A stretch of DNA of 64,000 nt from Anaeramoeba flamelloides (GCA_027625915.1 JANTQA010000036.1:7337001-7401000), one strand, 5' to 3'; positions 36,577-48,113 are shown, numbered from the stretch's first letter. Program-made: numbers and translations. Notes: a model not told the origin generated them from the sequence alone.

Positions 36577-36816
36577 TTGGAGAAAGGGATTGTAAAATTC
36601 AAAGAAAGTAAAACACCCAAGAAGTGTTTGCTTCGAAAACAAGTATCAACCAAATTTGCTTTAATGAGTTACAATGGTTCCTTGAAAAGTGAAGAAATAG
36701 CAAGATCAAATAAGATCTTCTTTTCTCTTTCATTTGGAGACAATGTGATGAATGTGATCGTATTCATTTTATCTTTGAGTTCTTTGTTGTACATTCAAAA
36801 AATTGGTTTTGTTTTC

Positions 36817-36848
<32 letters not shown>

Positions 36849-37006
36849 CTTTTGTTGAGATTCTTTTTATCTTGAAAAAGGTATCAAGGAAAGTTTGGGC
36901 TGATACCAAATGGGTAAATAGTAAAAATCTGATAACTCTGATGGAAAGTTGTTTCAAAAGGTTATTGGAAGCAATGGTGAATCTTAAATGGATAATTTTA
37001 AGATGA
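36577..37006 (+). pseudogene. Broken coding-like segment inside a repeat-bounded block
   Basis: The first frame (from the ATG at about 36580, MEKGIVKFKESKTPKKCLL...) runs into a poly-T tract at 36820-36850. A second frame after the tract reads VSRKVWADTKWVNSKNLITLMESCF... and stops at 37006. Both parts look protein-like but fit no family I know and are not joined by clean splice sites. AAATTTCAAAAATAGGGTCA at 36308 and the inverted CCCTATTTTTGAAATT near 37206 bound the block, so it may be the remains of a transposon gene. Low confidence. Confidence 0.25.
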
Positions 37007-37223
37007 AAAATCATTTCAAAAATAGGGTCAGATTTATTTTTTTCTTTATGGGTTTCTTTTCTCTATTCTTTTATTAGAAATAATAATTAAAACAGAAAAG
37101 GGTGTTTTAGACAGTTATTTTTTAGTTTTAAGTTCTGATTTTTCTGGGTTGAGTTTTGGTATTCACTAAATGAGAAACTACAATTTTTTTTCAATCAAAA
37201 ATTTGCCCCTATTTTTGAAATTA

Positions 37224-37420
37224 CAGTCAGTTTCACTTTTAAGGCACAAACTTTCAACGAAATTTAAGGCACAAGCAAAATCTCAAATTAAAGCACAAAA
37301 TTCAAATTCTAGTAAAAATAAATTGTAAAAAATAAAATTCCAAATTTTGTGCCTTAATTTGAGATTTTTTTGTGCCTTAAATTTCGTTGAAAGTTTGTGC
37401 CTTAAAAGTGAAACTGACTG
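37224..37420. mobile_element. Intact near-palindromic MITE with TA target duplication
   Basis: The best-preserved copy of the family. It starts CAGTCAGTTTCACTTTTAAG and ends CTTAAAAGTGAAACTGACTG, an exact inverted match. The arms remain complementary for about 85 bp (AACTTTCAACGAAATTTAAG faces CTTAAATTTCGTTGAAAGTT). TA flanks both sides. TA plus CAGT termini are the signature of Tc1/mariner-type elements. Confidence 0.85.
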
Positions 37421-38419
37421 TAAGCTTAGTATTGGTTTCTTAAAGTTCTATTATTTTAAAAGAAATTGATCAATAATAGATCAAATTGAAAATTTATCTC
37501 AAAACATAGAGTAAATTTTCGAGAATATTTTGATCAAAAAAACAAAAAAATTTCAAAAAAATGAGAAAATTATAAAAAAATTATACAAATTACTTTCCTA
37601 ATTGTATATTGTACTGAGAAAACCAGGATTTTACCTTCAAAATTGATTTGGACTTAGGTATACTGCTGGGTAATGGCTTGTGTGTTTCATTGGAACTAGA
37701 AGAAGGGAAAAAAGGACCGAATATATTTGGAAACGCAGATTATAGACTTTAGGAACTCATTATTTTGATCACTTAAAAAGTTTTAGTTATATCAAAATCT
37801 CTTTTGAATCAAGGAATGTAATTTTTGAGTGTACTATTGGGGTTAATTAAAGAAAAAACCAAAAAAATAGATAAGAGAAGGTGTTTAAATGAAACAAATA
37901 TTTTTTTTTCGAAGACAAAACACGATAGATCACCTTTCCAGAAAAATTTGTTGAAATCAAGAAAGAAAAAAAATTGATAAAAACATCGAGCAAAGACTAT
38001 TTTTGAACATTTTTCTCTTTCGTTATCTTCTTAATTTGCATGAACCCAAAAAATTTATTACCTTGAATTTCTCGCCCCATTACTATTTATTTTTATCTTA
38101 CAAAACATTTTTTACAAATTTGCTTTTAAAATTCTTTTTTCAAATATTTTTATCAAACCAAGATATAATAAAGAATACTCTTTCCAAAATTAAAATAAAC
38201 GAGTAAAATTCTGAAATCAATTAAAGAATTACAAAAAATTCAACCTTAAGAAAAAGAAAATATTTGGAAAAAATTTCAATCAAATTTCAAAAAAATGTGT
38301 AGTTCTCATTTGTATGAAAGATAAATAAGTATCAAATTAAACGAATGTATCTAATAAATCTTAATTTCTGAAGAAGAATTAGAAAATATCCTATTTTTTG
38401 AACCACAACTAAGAATTAG

Positions 38420-39130
38420 ATAAATAAAATGATGAAATAGCACTACAAGGAAAATATAAAAACACCGAAAAGTAAAGTTATCCAAAACTATGCATTTGAT
38501 TTCAGTTATACTTCTTTTATGAATTATTTTTTCAAATTTATCATGAGTTTATGTAATAAATAAAGGATAGCTATTAAACTCATGAAAATCTGAACACCCC
38601 CCTTTTCAAAAATATCGACTTTAAAAAAAACCCCTATTTTTGGGGTATTTTTTTAATGTTAAAAGTTGAAATGGATTAGTTTTTGATTTAACACTAAGAT
38701 TGAAAAAAGAATAAATATTAAAGCAATTTGCCGAAAACAAAAAGCGAATATATATAAAAACTCAAACAGGATTAAAAATAAAATGTTAAAAAATATTCCA
38801 AAAACAGATAAAAAATCAAATTTTCAATTTAATTTAGCGATATCTTTTGATTGAACCCTTTTGTGCTATTTTAAAATAGAAAAATAAATCTTTTTTTATA
38901 CTAATAAAAAAAATATGAAAATTATCTTTCTACTAAGTCAATTAAAAAATGGAAAAAAATTTTACAATTAAAAATGAAAAAAAATTACTAAAAAATTTCA
39001 TTTTTTTTTCAATTCCTATTAATATCTTCTAAAGTTGTAAAACTTTTTGAAAATTGTTATGTATAATAATGTTTATTATATGAGTGTATTTCTAAAATAC
39101 AAAATTTAGAGATTTGTTTTTTGAAAAATA
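38420..39130 (+). repeat. About 700-bp dispersed repeat, partner of 52700-53430
   Basis: The two regions share order and many words, including GTTATGTATAATAATGTTTA at the right end, GGGGTATTTTTTT in the middle and TCAGTTATAC/TCTGTTATAC at the left. No frame of note. It may be an old non-coding transposon or a segmental duplication. Confidence 0.65.
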
Positions 39131-39819
39131 ATTTTCCTTGTCTTGAGGGAAATATATTTAATTTAAGAATAATCTTTAGAAAAAGTTAGTACTTTGTTAA
39201 TCAAAAATTTTACAAAAAAAAGCTATCCATGAAGAATTAAAAATAAAATCAAGCAAAGAATAAGCAATTGTATCAAATGTTATAGATAAGCTCAAGAAAT
39301 CTATACTTTTTATTTATTTTTTCTTGATCAATTTTTTCATTGTTTTGATTTTCATTTTTTATTTGGTAGGGAAAACTATGAAACTCTGGAATTATTCCAC
39401 TCTAGTATTGATTAAAATGTCAATTTATTTGGTTCTGGAAATAATTTTCGTGACCCAATTTCACATAAAGGGTGGCACTCAAAATTGATAAAATGTACTT
39501 GTCTCTTTAGAAACAATTAAAAAAATTCGAAATATTTTGAAATTGATTAAAAAAAAAGAAAGAAAATTTTGATCCCTTTATATTTCTGAATTAGTTCTTG
39601 AAAAAAAGAGGTTTTTAATTATGGGTAATTGGTTATAATTGTCAAAGAAATTTTTGGTCTTGAAGCCAATGATTTCTAAAAATAAATTTTTTTAAAATGA
39701 AAATATTCAATTTAGGCAAAGAAATAAAAAAATAAATATTCAATTCCATTATTTCTCAAATAAGGTAATTTCCATTGATCTATAAAAGTATTTCCAAAAT
39801 TGTTCTTAAAGTTCTAGAA

Positions 39820-39873
39820 AACAAAAATTTGAGGAGGAAGATTGGGTTTCTAATAAAAAGGGAAAAGAATCTT
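39820..39873 (+). CDS. Possible internal exon, acidic, unknown
   Basis: The frame reads KQKFEEEDWVSNKKGKESF and is followed by a GTATCT donor-like site at 39874. The residue mix is much more protein-like than its surroundings. Joined in phase 0 to the exon-like segment at 40379 it stays open to that segment's stop. No start exon found; the family is unknown. Confidence 0.22.
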
Positions 39874-40378
39874 TTGTATCTTTTCATTCAAAACAAAAAA
39901 AAATAATTCAAAGTTTCATAATTAAATGTTTCTTGAATGTGGGGTTGAGTGGTGCTTTTTTTTAAAATGTCAAACCTAAAAAGGAAATTGAAAAAAAAAT
40001 AGGCAAGTTTTTCAGAATGAAATAAAAGGAATCAGCTGAAAGGTAAATTCTACTAATTCTCGGGACTATTTTCGAAATACAAAGATAACCCCAACGTAAT
40101 TATATTCAAAACACAAGACAACCAATAGTCTACTAGACAACGAAAAAACAAAAGAAAAGACAGTTTCTTTTTCTATGCTTAATTATTTTATTTCTCTTTT
40201 TTAAAAATATCAAAGCAAATTAAGTCTAATATTTTTTACAAATGTTCGTACTATTATTTCAAGCTCTGGTGTCTCTGGATATACCTATTCTAAAAAATTA
40301 ATCCCTATATTTTTGCCAAAGTAAAAAAATTTTTTTCCATTTTAAATGGTTGTTGATCATGGATCCCTGTAATACAAG

Positions 40379-40498
40379 ATTTCAGGAGAAAATACTAATC
40401 AAATTGAAAAGAAAATTTCACAAGAAAACGGTACACTACAAGATCTAAAAAGACTTTGTGACCAAGAGATCTCAAAAATCGAAAATAATAACTTTTAA
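40379..40498 (+). CDS. Possible terminal exon, helical, unknown
   Basis: After ATACAAG the frame reads ISGENTNQIEKKISQENG, continues TLQDLKRLCDQEISK and ends KIENNNF with TAA at 40496-40498. Codon use (GAA, CAA, AAT, TCA) and the amphipathic pattern look real and predict a helix. It may pair with the segment at 39820. The complete gene cannot be assembled from what I see. It stops 277 bp before the glycosyltransferase start. Confidence 0.3.
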   Translation: MSGENTNQIEKKISQENGTLQDLKRLCDQEISKIENNNF

Positions 40499-40775
40499 TA
40501 AAAGGCAAATACCGAAAAACTTTTTTTAATAATTAAGAATTTCATGGTAATGGTGAGATTCCAAAACTTCAAAAATACAATTCAGTGAATTGAAAACAAC
40601 AGGACAGATCTTGTTCTTGAAAAATAATCAACAAATTCCTAACTTTCATTTTTTTGATCTAATTTTCCAAAAAAAAACTTTTTTCTTTTCTATTTTACAC
40701 TTACAATTCTTTAAAAGTTCTTTTTTAATAAACCCTCCATTAGTACCAAAAAAAAGTGAACTTTGACACCATTCT

Positions 40776-43700
40776 ATGAATGAGTTTAAAAGTAAGAAAA
40801 CATTCACGTCAAGAGTGCAATCAACAAAACTGCGTAAACAGATTGTTAGTTTTGCCATTTTCTTACTTTTTCTAGTGATTGTTCTTTTGACGCCACTCAC
40901 AAGGAGCAAGCCTAAGCACCGTTACAGACAAAAGAACGATCAGAGGATCTTATTTTTATCTGCACACTACCCAAACGATCAAGTGAGGGTCAGTGATCGT
41001 CGATATGTTCGGCTATTAAAGTCCTTTTACAAAGAAGGGTATTCGGTCTGTTTGGGGTCTGGGCTGCTGCCTGACGAAACAGGGTGCTCAAATTTTTGCA
41101 GCTTGAATCAGAATTCAATCTCCGATCAATTTCTCGAGTATGAGGAATTACAAAATGTAAATAAGGAACCACAAAATGGAAATACTTTGCATAGTACTTC
41201 CTCTAGTTTGCACAATCAAGAGGGTCAAGAATTTAATGAAAACCGTCAAAAGAAAGATGAAAACAAGGCATGCGAGTCATTGCTTGAACAAAAAAAAGTT
41301 TATGAAAAAGAGTATTTGATTCAAAGTTATTTGTCGTTAGGCTCCTTGTCAGAAATCGACAATTTGGATTTTGACAAAATTATTTTTGTTTTTAGTCCGA
41401 TTTTGTCACATGTCAAATGGCTGACCTCCTTATTTTTAGAAGCAAAGAAAGAGCTGCCATCAAGTGAGTTAATTACCATCTTTGATGATTTGTCTTGGAA
41501 TAAATATATTGAAGCAGAGAATCATGGGTTAATGAAAAAGAACTCTCAAAATTTACTTTTTGATCCAAATATTTATGATAAGCTGGATCTATCGGAAAAA
41601 TTTGAACTACAAAAATTACATTATCAAAATTTAGAAATACTCCATTCAAATAATAATAATAATGATCATGATAATTACAACAACAACAATAATAATAACA
41701 ACAACAACAATAACAATAACAACAACAATAATAATAATAATGGGCAAATAGAAAAAAAAAGAGATGAGAAAATCTTTCAAGATAAAAAGGTTGAAGGAGA
41801 GATCCAAAATACCAATCACCTTTATCAAAATAATGAGAATATAGAAAATATAAATGATATTATAAACGAAAATGAACATGATAAAAAAGAAAAGAGCATT
41901 TCAAATAAATTTTCAATTTATAAAAAGTATTTAAAAGATAATAAATGCTACAAATCACCAGACATTTTCCAACCACCATGGGAATTTCAAAAATTAATAG
42001 GACTCTTATTTGCAAAAGAATCTGATCGGATCGCATTTTTACATAAAACAAATTTATATAAAATGTCTGAATTTTTACCACATAAAAGAGAGAGAATGTT
42101 TCATTTGCCACATAGTATCTCAAATAAAAAGACAATTAAAAACGAAATCAAGTATATTGAAAATAACGAAATGCTATTTTATTCTGAGAGTAATGAAAAA
42201 ATTATTCTGCCAACAATTAATTGGTTTATTTCAAATATTTTAGAAACCATTAACCCAGAATTAAAGCCACATCTACATATCGCGGGGCCAATTTGTAATA
42301 AGCTAAAGCATTTGCAAGATCACCAATTAATTACTTTGCATGGTGTTATTGATATTGGGCAATTAGATATTTTGGCATCCCAGGTGAAAATTTTGATTGA
42401 TCCCCGCATTTCTAACGGCGACGAAATTGACCCTACTACGATATATTTAATACAAAGAGGATTACCTATCGTTACCACCTTTAAATTGTCTATATCTTCA
42501 CAGCTGAACACACAGGACAATAATAATTATATTAATAATGAAAATGAAAATGACAATGATAATGCAAATTCTCAAAAATCTGATCCTAATACTGACTCAG
42601 AATCCGATTTTGGTTTTGACAATGGGGAAAAGTATGAAAATGAGGATAATGATCATTCTAATTCTAAATACAAAAATAAAATTAAAAAAGGATTGATAGT
42701 TTGCGAGCCATTTGATAAAAAGTGTTTTTTGAATAATATTAATTTATTATTCAAAAATCCAAAATTATGGGAAAAGGCAAAAGAAAATTTAGAAAAATCA
42801 ATTAAAAAATTATTTAATAAAAATATTATTGAAAAGGAAATTAAAGGAATGAGCGAACCATTACTAACTGGCAATAAAGAAACAATTTATTTATCGCTAA
42901 TATTTAAAGAAATTGAAAATTTAAATTTTAGCCTATTCGAGGATGAATTATTTCAATTTATTCAACAGCAGGGTAAAAAACATATCTTTATTAGAGGTAT
43001 TTTTGTTTTTAATAATAATAATAATAATATTAATAATTTAAGAAAATATGAAATAAAAAAACAAATTAAGGAATTAAAGAAAAAATTAAAAAATTTAGGA
43101 TTTAATTATTTATTTACAATTTTTGATGACGATTACAGTGACGAAATACAATATGGAGATTTGATGAATATTGCGTTCGAAACATTATCAACGGATTTTA
43201 ATTTAATAATTTTTATTAATGATATCCAATTTACATCAAAAAAGATCTACCAATTGGTGAATACGCCGGTAAATTACGATTTAGTGTGTGGGATGGATTT
43301 TACAATCAATGCTAATAATGAGTTAGCCTACAACAACTTGCTAGTAACGCGAGACCTCTCTGGTGACATTTTCACATATGATCAGCCATGGGTACAGCAC
43401 AGCCAGTACCAACAAAACATTGAATTGGGTATACCATTCCAGGTTTACACATGCTGGAGCTCATTGGTTGTTGTGAAGGCGGAGCCGTTTATCAATGAAA
43501 GACTCAGATTTAGGTATCCCTTTAAAAAGGAATGTAAAAGCGAGATGACGGAATTGCTGTCTAAGGACTTTTGGAGATATGGGTACAACAAAATCTTTAT
43601 TAACCCCGTGATCCAATTAAGCAAAACGGAGGCAATTCAGAAGCAAATCTTAAAATCCAAATACCACCAATTAGTGTCGAGCATATCAACACACAATAAG

Positions 43701-45038
43701 CAAATGGATACCATCAATAGCCACCCAATGCAGCCGTTATCAATGGAGCTGCCCGATTTTAAAAAATGCTGCTACAAATATTATCAAAACCAATTGCCGC
43801 AATGCTCATGGTACCCGAATAAAAATAAATTTACAATCGGGATTTATGGCAACATTTTTGAAAATAACTTTTACACCGATTATAATAAAAGAATATCGAC
43901 AATGATCGAGCAAAGGTTGACAGACGAGGTCGACTTAATGCTCTTCCCAACAACAAAATTGAGCTCACCGTTGAAGACATTTGACCTGGAACAATTGAGG
44001 GTTTCAGATCAGATCTTCTTTTTTGAAAAGGCGAACGATTTGAATTTAAATATCCATTCTTCTTGGCCTCCCAATTTTGAATTGCCAGTCTCCCGAAAGG
44101 GGAAAACAGCAATAGTGCTCTCCTGGAAATATGGCTCGCTGCCCATATCATGGATTTCCAATTTGAATAAATTTGATGAAATTTGGGTCACCTCGAGTTA
44201 TGAAAAGGAGAATTTCATTTCAGACGGCGTCGAGGAATCAAAGATCTTGGCTATGCCCAAATTGATCTCTGACGAATTCTTTAAGTCGCGAAGGAAGCCC
44301 AGAATGGGCAGTGACCGATTCTTGGTCACCTCGCGGAAAACTACAAGATATTTGTTTTATGGCGATCTTACCTATGAAAACGGGATCGACATCATCGTCG
44401 ATGTCTTTAAAAAAACCTTTGTGAAAGAAGATGATGTATCCTTAACAATAGTTTCGAACAACAAAAACGGTTATTATTCGAAGGCTATCAGCCAATGGGA
44501 CAACAGCGCACTGCCAGAATTGAACTGGGTTTCGGATTTTACTAATCTGACGTCAATAGAAATGATCAAGATGTTTGAATCGGCAACACACCTTGTCGCC
44601 CCGTTCAGAACTTGGTCTCCGGACTTGCCCATTTTTGAAGCAGCAACCTCAGCACTCCCCATAATACTAACGACGGGCGGTCCACCAATGGACTTTGCCA
44701 ATAGTGAAAATTCCTTTTTAATCATCTCAAGTAAGGTGCCCTGCATTCAAGATCCCTGTGTCAACGGGAAAAAGTTAATTTGCTTTAATAAAGATAACTA
44801 TCCTTCAAATTTATTTAATAATCACATGCAATCGCAAAATGGCCAGGTTCATTGCGAACCAACAGTTGATTTCCCTTTCTATTTCGAACCAAATTCTGAT
44901 TATTTGGCTTCTCTTTTATTGTACACTTCTAGAAACCAAGAAATTGGTGAAAAATTTGGAAATCAAGCCAGAAGAACTATCTCAACTTTGTATAGCCTTT
45001 CAAATATCCAAAAAAGAATTCATCAAGAAGTAAACTAA
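40776..45038 (+). CDS. Triple-module type II membrane glycosyltransferase (GT4-like / GT69-like / GT4-like)
   Basis: 1420 residues, intronless. A basic N-terminus plus one helix (about 23-41, IVSFAIFLLFLVIVLLTPL) predicts a Golgi/ER signal anchor with a lumenal body. Module 1 (about 57-680) starts RILFLSAHYPND and has a GT4-type C-terminal half with LHIAGP, VIDIGQLDILASQVKILIDP and IYLIQRGLPIVTT. It is interrupted by a poly-Asn tract (about 290-325) and an acidic insertion. Module 2 (about 735-960) resembles GT69/CAP59 alpha-1,3-mannosyltransferases: LIIFINDI, YDLVCGMDF, LLVTRDLSGDIF, VYTCWSSLVVVKAEPF, LRFR...KEC, then SKDFWRYG...INP. Module 3 (about 1017-1420) is a GT-B fold: YLFYGDLTYENGIDIIVDVF, SLTIVS, LNWVSDF, and FEAATSALPIILTTGGPP with the GT4 acidic residue. 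Probable role: building a mannose-containing or capsule-like glycan. Donor and acceptor are unknown. Confidence 0.87.
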   Translation: MNEFKSKKTFTSRVQSTKLRKQIVSFAIFLLFLVIVLLTPLTRSKPKHRYRQKNDQRILFLSAHYPNDQVRVSDRRYVRLLKSFYKEGYSVCLGSGLLPDETGCSNFCSLNQNSISDQFLEYEELQNVNKEPQNGNTLHSTSSSLHNQEGQEFNENRQKKDENKACESLLEQKKVYEKEYLIQSYLSLGSLSEIDNLDFDKIIFVFSPILSHVKWLTSLFLEAKKELPSSELITIFDDLSWNKYIEAENHGLMKKNSQNLLFDPNIYDKLDLSEKFELQKLHYQNLEILHSNNNNNDHDNYNNNNNNNNNNNNNNNNNNNNNGQIEKKRDEKIFQDKKVEGEIQNTNHLYQNNENIENINDIINENEHDKKEKSISNKFSIYKKYLKDNKCYKSPDIFQPPWEFQKLIGLLFAKESDRIAFLHKTNLYKMSEFLPHKRERMFHLPHSISNKKTIKNEIKYIENNEMLFYSESNEKIILPTINWFISNILETINPELKPHLHIAGPICNKLKHLQDHQLITLHGVIDIGQLDILASQVKILIDPRISNGDEIDPTTIYLIQRGLPIVTTFKLSISSQLNTQDNNNYINNENENDNDNANSQKSDPNTDSESDFGFDNGEKYENEDNDHSNSKYKNKIKKGLIVCEPFDKKCFLNNINLLFKNPKLWEKAKENLEKSIKKLFNKNIIEKEIKGMSEPLLTGNKETIYLSLIFKEIENLNFSLFEDELFQFIQQQGKKHIFIRGIFVFNNNNNNINNLRKYEIKKQIKELKKKLKNLGFNYLFTIFDDDYSDEIQYGDLMNIAFETLSTDFNLIIFINDIQFTSKKIYQLVNTPVNYDLVCGMDFTINANNELAYNNLLVTRDLSGDIFTYDQPWVQHSQYQQNIELGIPFQVYTCWSSLVVVKAEPFINERLRFRYPFKKECKSEMTELLSKDFWRYGYNKIFINPVIQLSKTEAIQKQILKSKYHQLVSSISTHNKQMDTINSHPMQPLSMELPDFKKCCYKYYQNQLPQCSWYPNKNKFTIGIYGNIFENNFYTDYNKRISTMIEQRLTDEVDLMLFPTTKLSSPLKTFDLEQLRVSDQIFFFEKANDLNLNIHSSWPPNFELPVSRKGKTAIVLSWKYGSLPISWISNLNKFDEIWVTSSYEKENFISDGVEESKILAMPKLISDEFFKSRRKPRMGSDRFLVTSRKTTRYLFYGDLTYENGIDIIVDVFKKTFVKEDDVSLTIVSNNKNGYYSKAISQWDNSALPELNWVSDFTNLTSIEMIKMFESATHLVAPFRTWSPDLPIFEAATSALPIILTTGGPPMDFANSENSFLIISSKVPCIQDPCVNGKKLICFNKDNYPSNLFNNHMQSQNGQVHCEPTVDFPFYFEPNSDYLASLLLYTSRNQEIGEKFGNQARRTISTLYSLSNIQKRIHQEVN
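41646..41742 (+). repeat. Asn-coding AAT/AAC tract within the glycosyltransferase
   Basis: About 30 Asn codons, AAT and AAC mixed, interrupted only by His/Asp/Tyr. Mixed codons argue for protein-level tolerance or selection as well as DNA slippage. It sits in the module 1 linker, away from motifs. Confidence 0.85.
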
Positions 45039-48000
45039 AATTTTTGTATTACAAAATCATTCTAAAAATAATAAATATATTTTTTTTTTTTTAAAGTTTA
45101 ATTTTTTTTTGCTAATTGTGAAGTTTCCCAAATCTTGTTTTCACAAAACACCATTAACAAGTATCAATTGGGTATATTGCCTGGAAAGGTATATTTAGTT
45201 AATTCAGTTGGTATCAAATAGCTTCAGTTAGATCCCCTTCGCCTCAGTTACTTCAGTTAAGCCATGTTTAATTATAAGATCAGAGCAAGTTTTAAGATCT
45301 TAAATGAATAAGTGTTTGAATTTTTATAATGATTTTTTATTTCTTTTTCCTCTCCCAAAAATACTTGGAAAACAAAAATAGGAGGAAAACCTAATAACGT
45401 AAAAAATCTAAATTTGGAAAAAGAAAAAGTATGATAAATAATAAATAAATAAATATTTTAATTTACTCATCTTACTTTTACATGAACGATTTCTGAAAAT
45501 TATACTTTGGACTTTTATAATGGTATATCTTTTAGGCAGAAGTTTGGGTTATTTCAATAAAATAAAAACTTAATAATAATCTTCTCATAACTTCTTTCAG
45601 AGCTCTTTTTTAAGTCAAATTTTTTATCAAATATAAATATTCGATTTGAAGTACATTCATTTTATAAGAATTAATGATTTATCAATAAAATCATTATGGT
45701 ATTTTTGTAAATTAAATCAAGAAAAAATGGCAAAATATTCATTTTTTCAGGGATAATTTTATTGGTTATTTCTGGAAAAAAAATCTTTGTTAATCTATAC
45801 TCAAATGATTTAGAGTAATAGTGGGATTTTTATTTTTATTTTTATTTTAATTTTTAATAATCATTTTAGTTAATTAGAAATAGCCTATAATTTTCAAAAA
45901 TGTGAAGGAAAAATGGAATTTAAGAAAATGAGGAGTTTCCTCTTGATTTGAAATAACTGTTCAACAATTTTTTTATAAAACTGGAATTCTAAAGATGTTT
46001 TTCTTCATACATTTAAACTGTTTTTGGAGAGTGAGATGAAGAAAAAAATAACTTTGAAAATGTATTTTAATCTTGAAAATTTTCAATTTTATTAGTTGAG
46101 TTGGCAAATTTCAAAATTATTCTTTCAAAATTTGAAATTAGTCTTACCAATAAAGATTACACATAAAAAAAAACTTAAAAGAATTTTTTTTTTTCATTTT
46201 CAAATTTTCTTTTTTTTTGTTAACTGTAGTAGCATTGTTCCAAACGTTCAATAACTCATACTATCTGATTGAGAATTCAGAATTATCCAATATTTTTTTT
46301 TACATGTAATATTGAAATATAACTAATCAAAAAAAAAACCTATTAGATAATTTTTTCATTATCATTCGAATAACAACAGTTACAATTTTTTTACTTATTA
46401 ATAACCTAGTAAATCTATTATTATTAAACACTGAAGTGTGAATTGATCTAATAATAATAAAAATATATTGAAGAAACTATAAATTAACAGAAAAATAAGA
46501 AATCTTAAATTTTGAAAAATTAAAAACATGTATTTTTTTTTGAATACCCAAAGGTGGGAATATTAATTGATATATTGTAGAACACATTTTAATATACATG
46601 TATGTGAAAGTATATTGGGTGTAATCAAATTAGAAAATTCTACAATTTGGAAAGTTCAAAATATCAAAAAATTATAAAAAAAAATAATAACAGATTTCAA
46701 AGGATCATGTAGTAGATTGCAGTAGAATGTCGTAAAGTACCATAGAGTATATTTTTTACTGTAACCCAAATGATTAGAATGAAATTCTTGATTTTACCAC
46801 CATCTTTTAACTTTTAAAAACACAAAATGTTGTTTTTAAGGTATTTTCCTAATTTTTTTCTCAAAGTTTTCTTGTTTTTCTCATTATGGAATTAGCAAAA
46901 AAAATCTTAGAGAGATTTTCTGTTTGATTAGTAAAATTTATAGGATTTCCTAATAAACAGGAAAAACAAGAAAATCAAAGTGCAAATGGTGAACTATTTG
47001 TGGTAACTATGTATATGAAAAAAAAAAAACAAAGTATAAAATTTTCATTGTATATGAAAAATAAATTTTTTAAATCAATTTAATTAACTAATATTAATAA
47101 ATTCAGAGACCAGTAAAATAGTAATAAAAAATAATATGACAAGTTAGTATTTTGAAAGGAATATCTTTTATGTGTGTGTGGAAATACTTAGGGTATCTAA
47201 ATTTGTATACAAATTATAATAGTCGGTCGATCAAAGTGTAAAAAACATTAATTTTATTATATTAAATTCTTTTAGAACCAAAAAAACTCAATTGTGTAAG
47301 GAAATGGTGGAAATATGTGATTAAAAATAGTAATAAATACAATAAGAGTATTAAATTGTCAAAACTATATTTGAAGTTTTTGATTAATCGTTTAAAAGAG
47401 TGTAAATGCTTTTTAAGATGATATGTGTTGTAAAATTAGATCCTTTTCTTACTAATTTCACGGGCAGTGACTATTGGCATATCTAAAATAAAGAAAAAGA
47501 GATACGTGTATATAACCAAATGACTTTTTTAAAAGTTGTTTAAAAAAAAAACTTGGTATGGGGGATAGAAGTAGAAGTAGGTTACACAGTGTACTTAAAT
47601 CTATAAACTAATTCTAAATCTTTTTAAATCTTGATTTTAATTACTGTAAAATAAAAAATAATTTTATTAATGAAAATTTTATCTCAAAGTTAAAGAATGA
47701 AGTGTGATTTCATTTAAAGAATTCAGTTACTAATTAGTTGTCTAAAGATGAACTTTGTGGTTTTTTCAATCAATTAGGAGGAAAAACATATGTGAGAAAT
47801 AGAAAGAATAATTTTTATTTATGAGTTGGCAATTAACAGTCTTTATTATCTTGTTATCAATGAATCAAATATTTTCTCAATTTTTCAATAAATACATTTT
47901 TCGCCACTAAAAAAAGTTTTTAATAACTTTTTGAAAATATTTCTTAATTTTAGACTTTTTACTTATCTCTGATTCAATTTATTTTTAATAATATCTATAT

Positions 48001-48113
48001 TTCTGTAGAAACAATTATTTTTAAGGGTTGTTTCATTAACGTGAATTTTTTTATTATGAAATGGAAAAAAACTTTTTAGTAATTTTTATGAGGACCTAAC
48101 ACTAATCAAAAAG
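45039..48113. other. Gene-free AT-rich interval
   Basis: No gene seen. TCAGTTA words cluster at 45200-45260. A relative of the GTAGAGCGC family lies at 46700-46750. On the minus strand near 47460-47495 a TTTTAG-ATATGCCAATAG segment followed by GTAAGA looks like a tiny exon, but it has no partners. Confidence 0.45.

Larger units (their letters stand above)
34664..40775. other. Repeat-rich interval, few coding hints
   Basis: Contains the repeat at 35060-35220, the inverted-repeat element 35562-36002, a short frame at 36124-36213, coding-like but broken frames at 36577-37006, the palindromic element 37224-37420, a half-copy of the 62-kb foldback family (about 37425-37780), the 38.4-39.1 kb repeat and exon-like pieces at 39820 and 40379. 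No complete gene. Confidence 0.45.

Noticed and set aside
47460-47495. Tiny minus-strand exon reading MPIVTAREI between TTTTAG and GTAAGA
   Set aside because: Only nine codons and no upstream or downstream partner; too weak to annotate.
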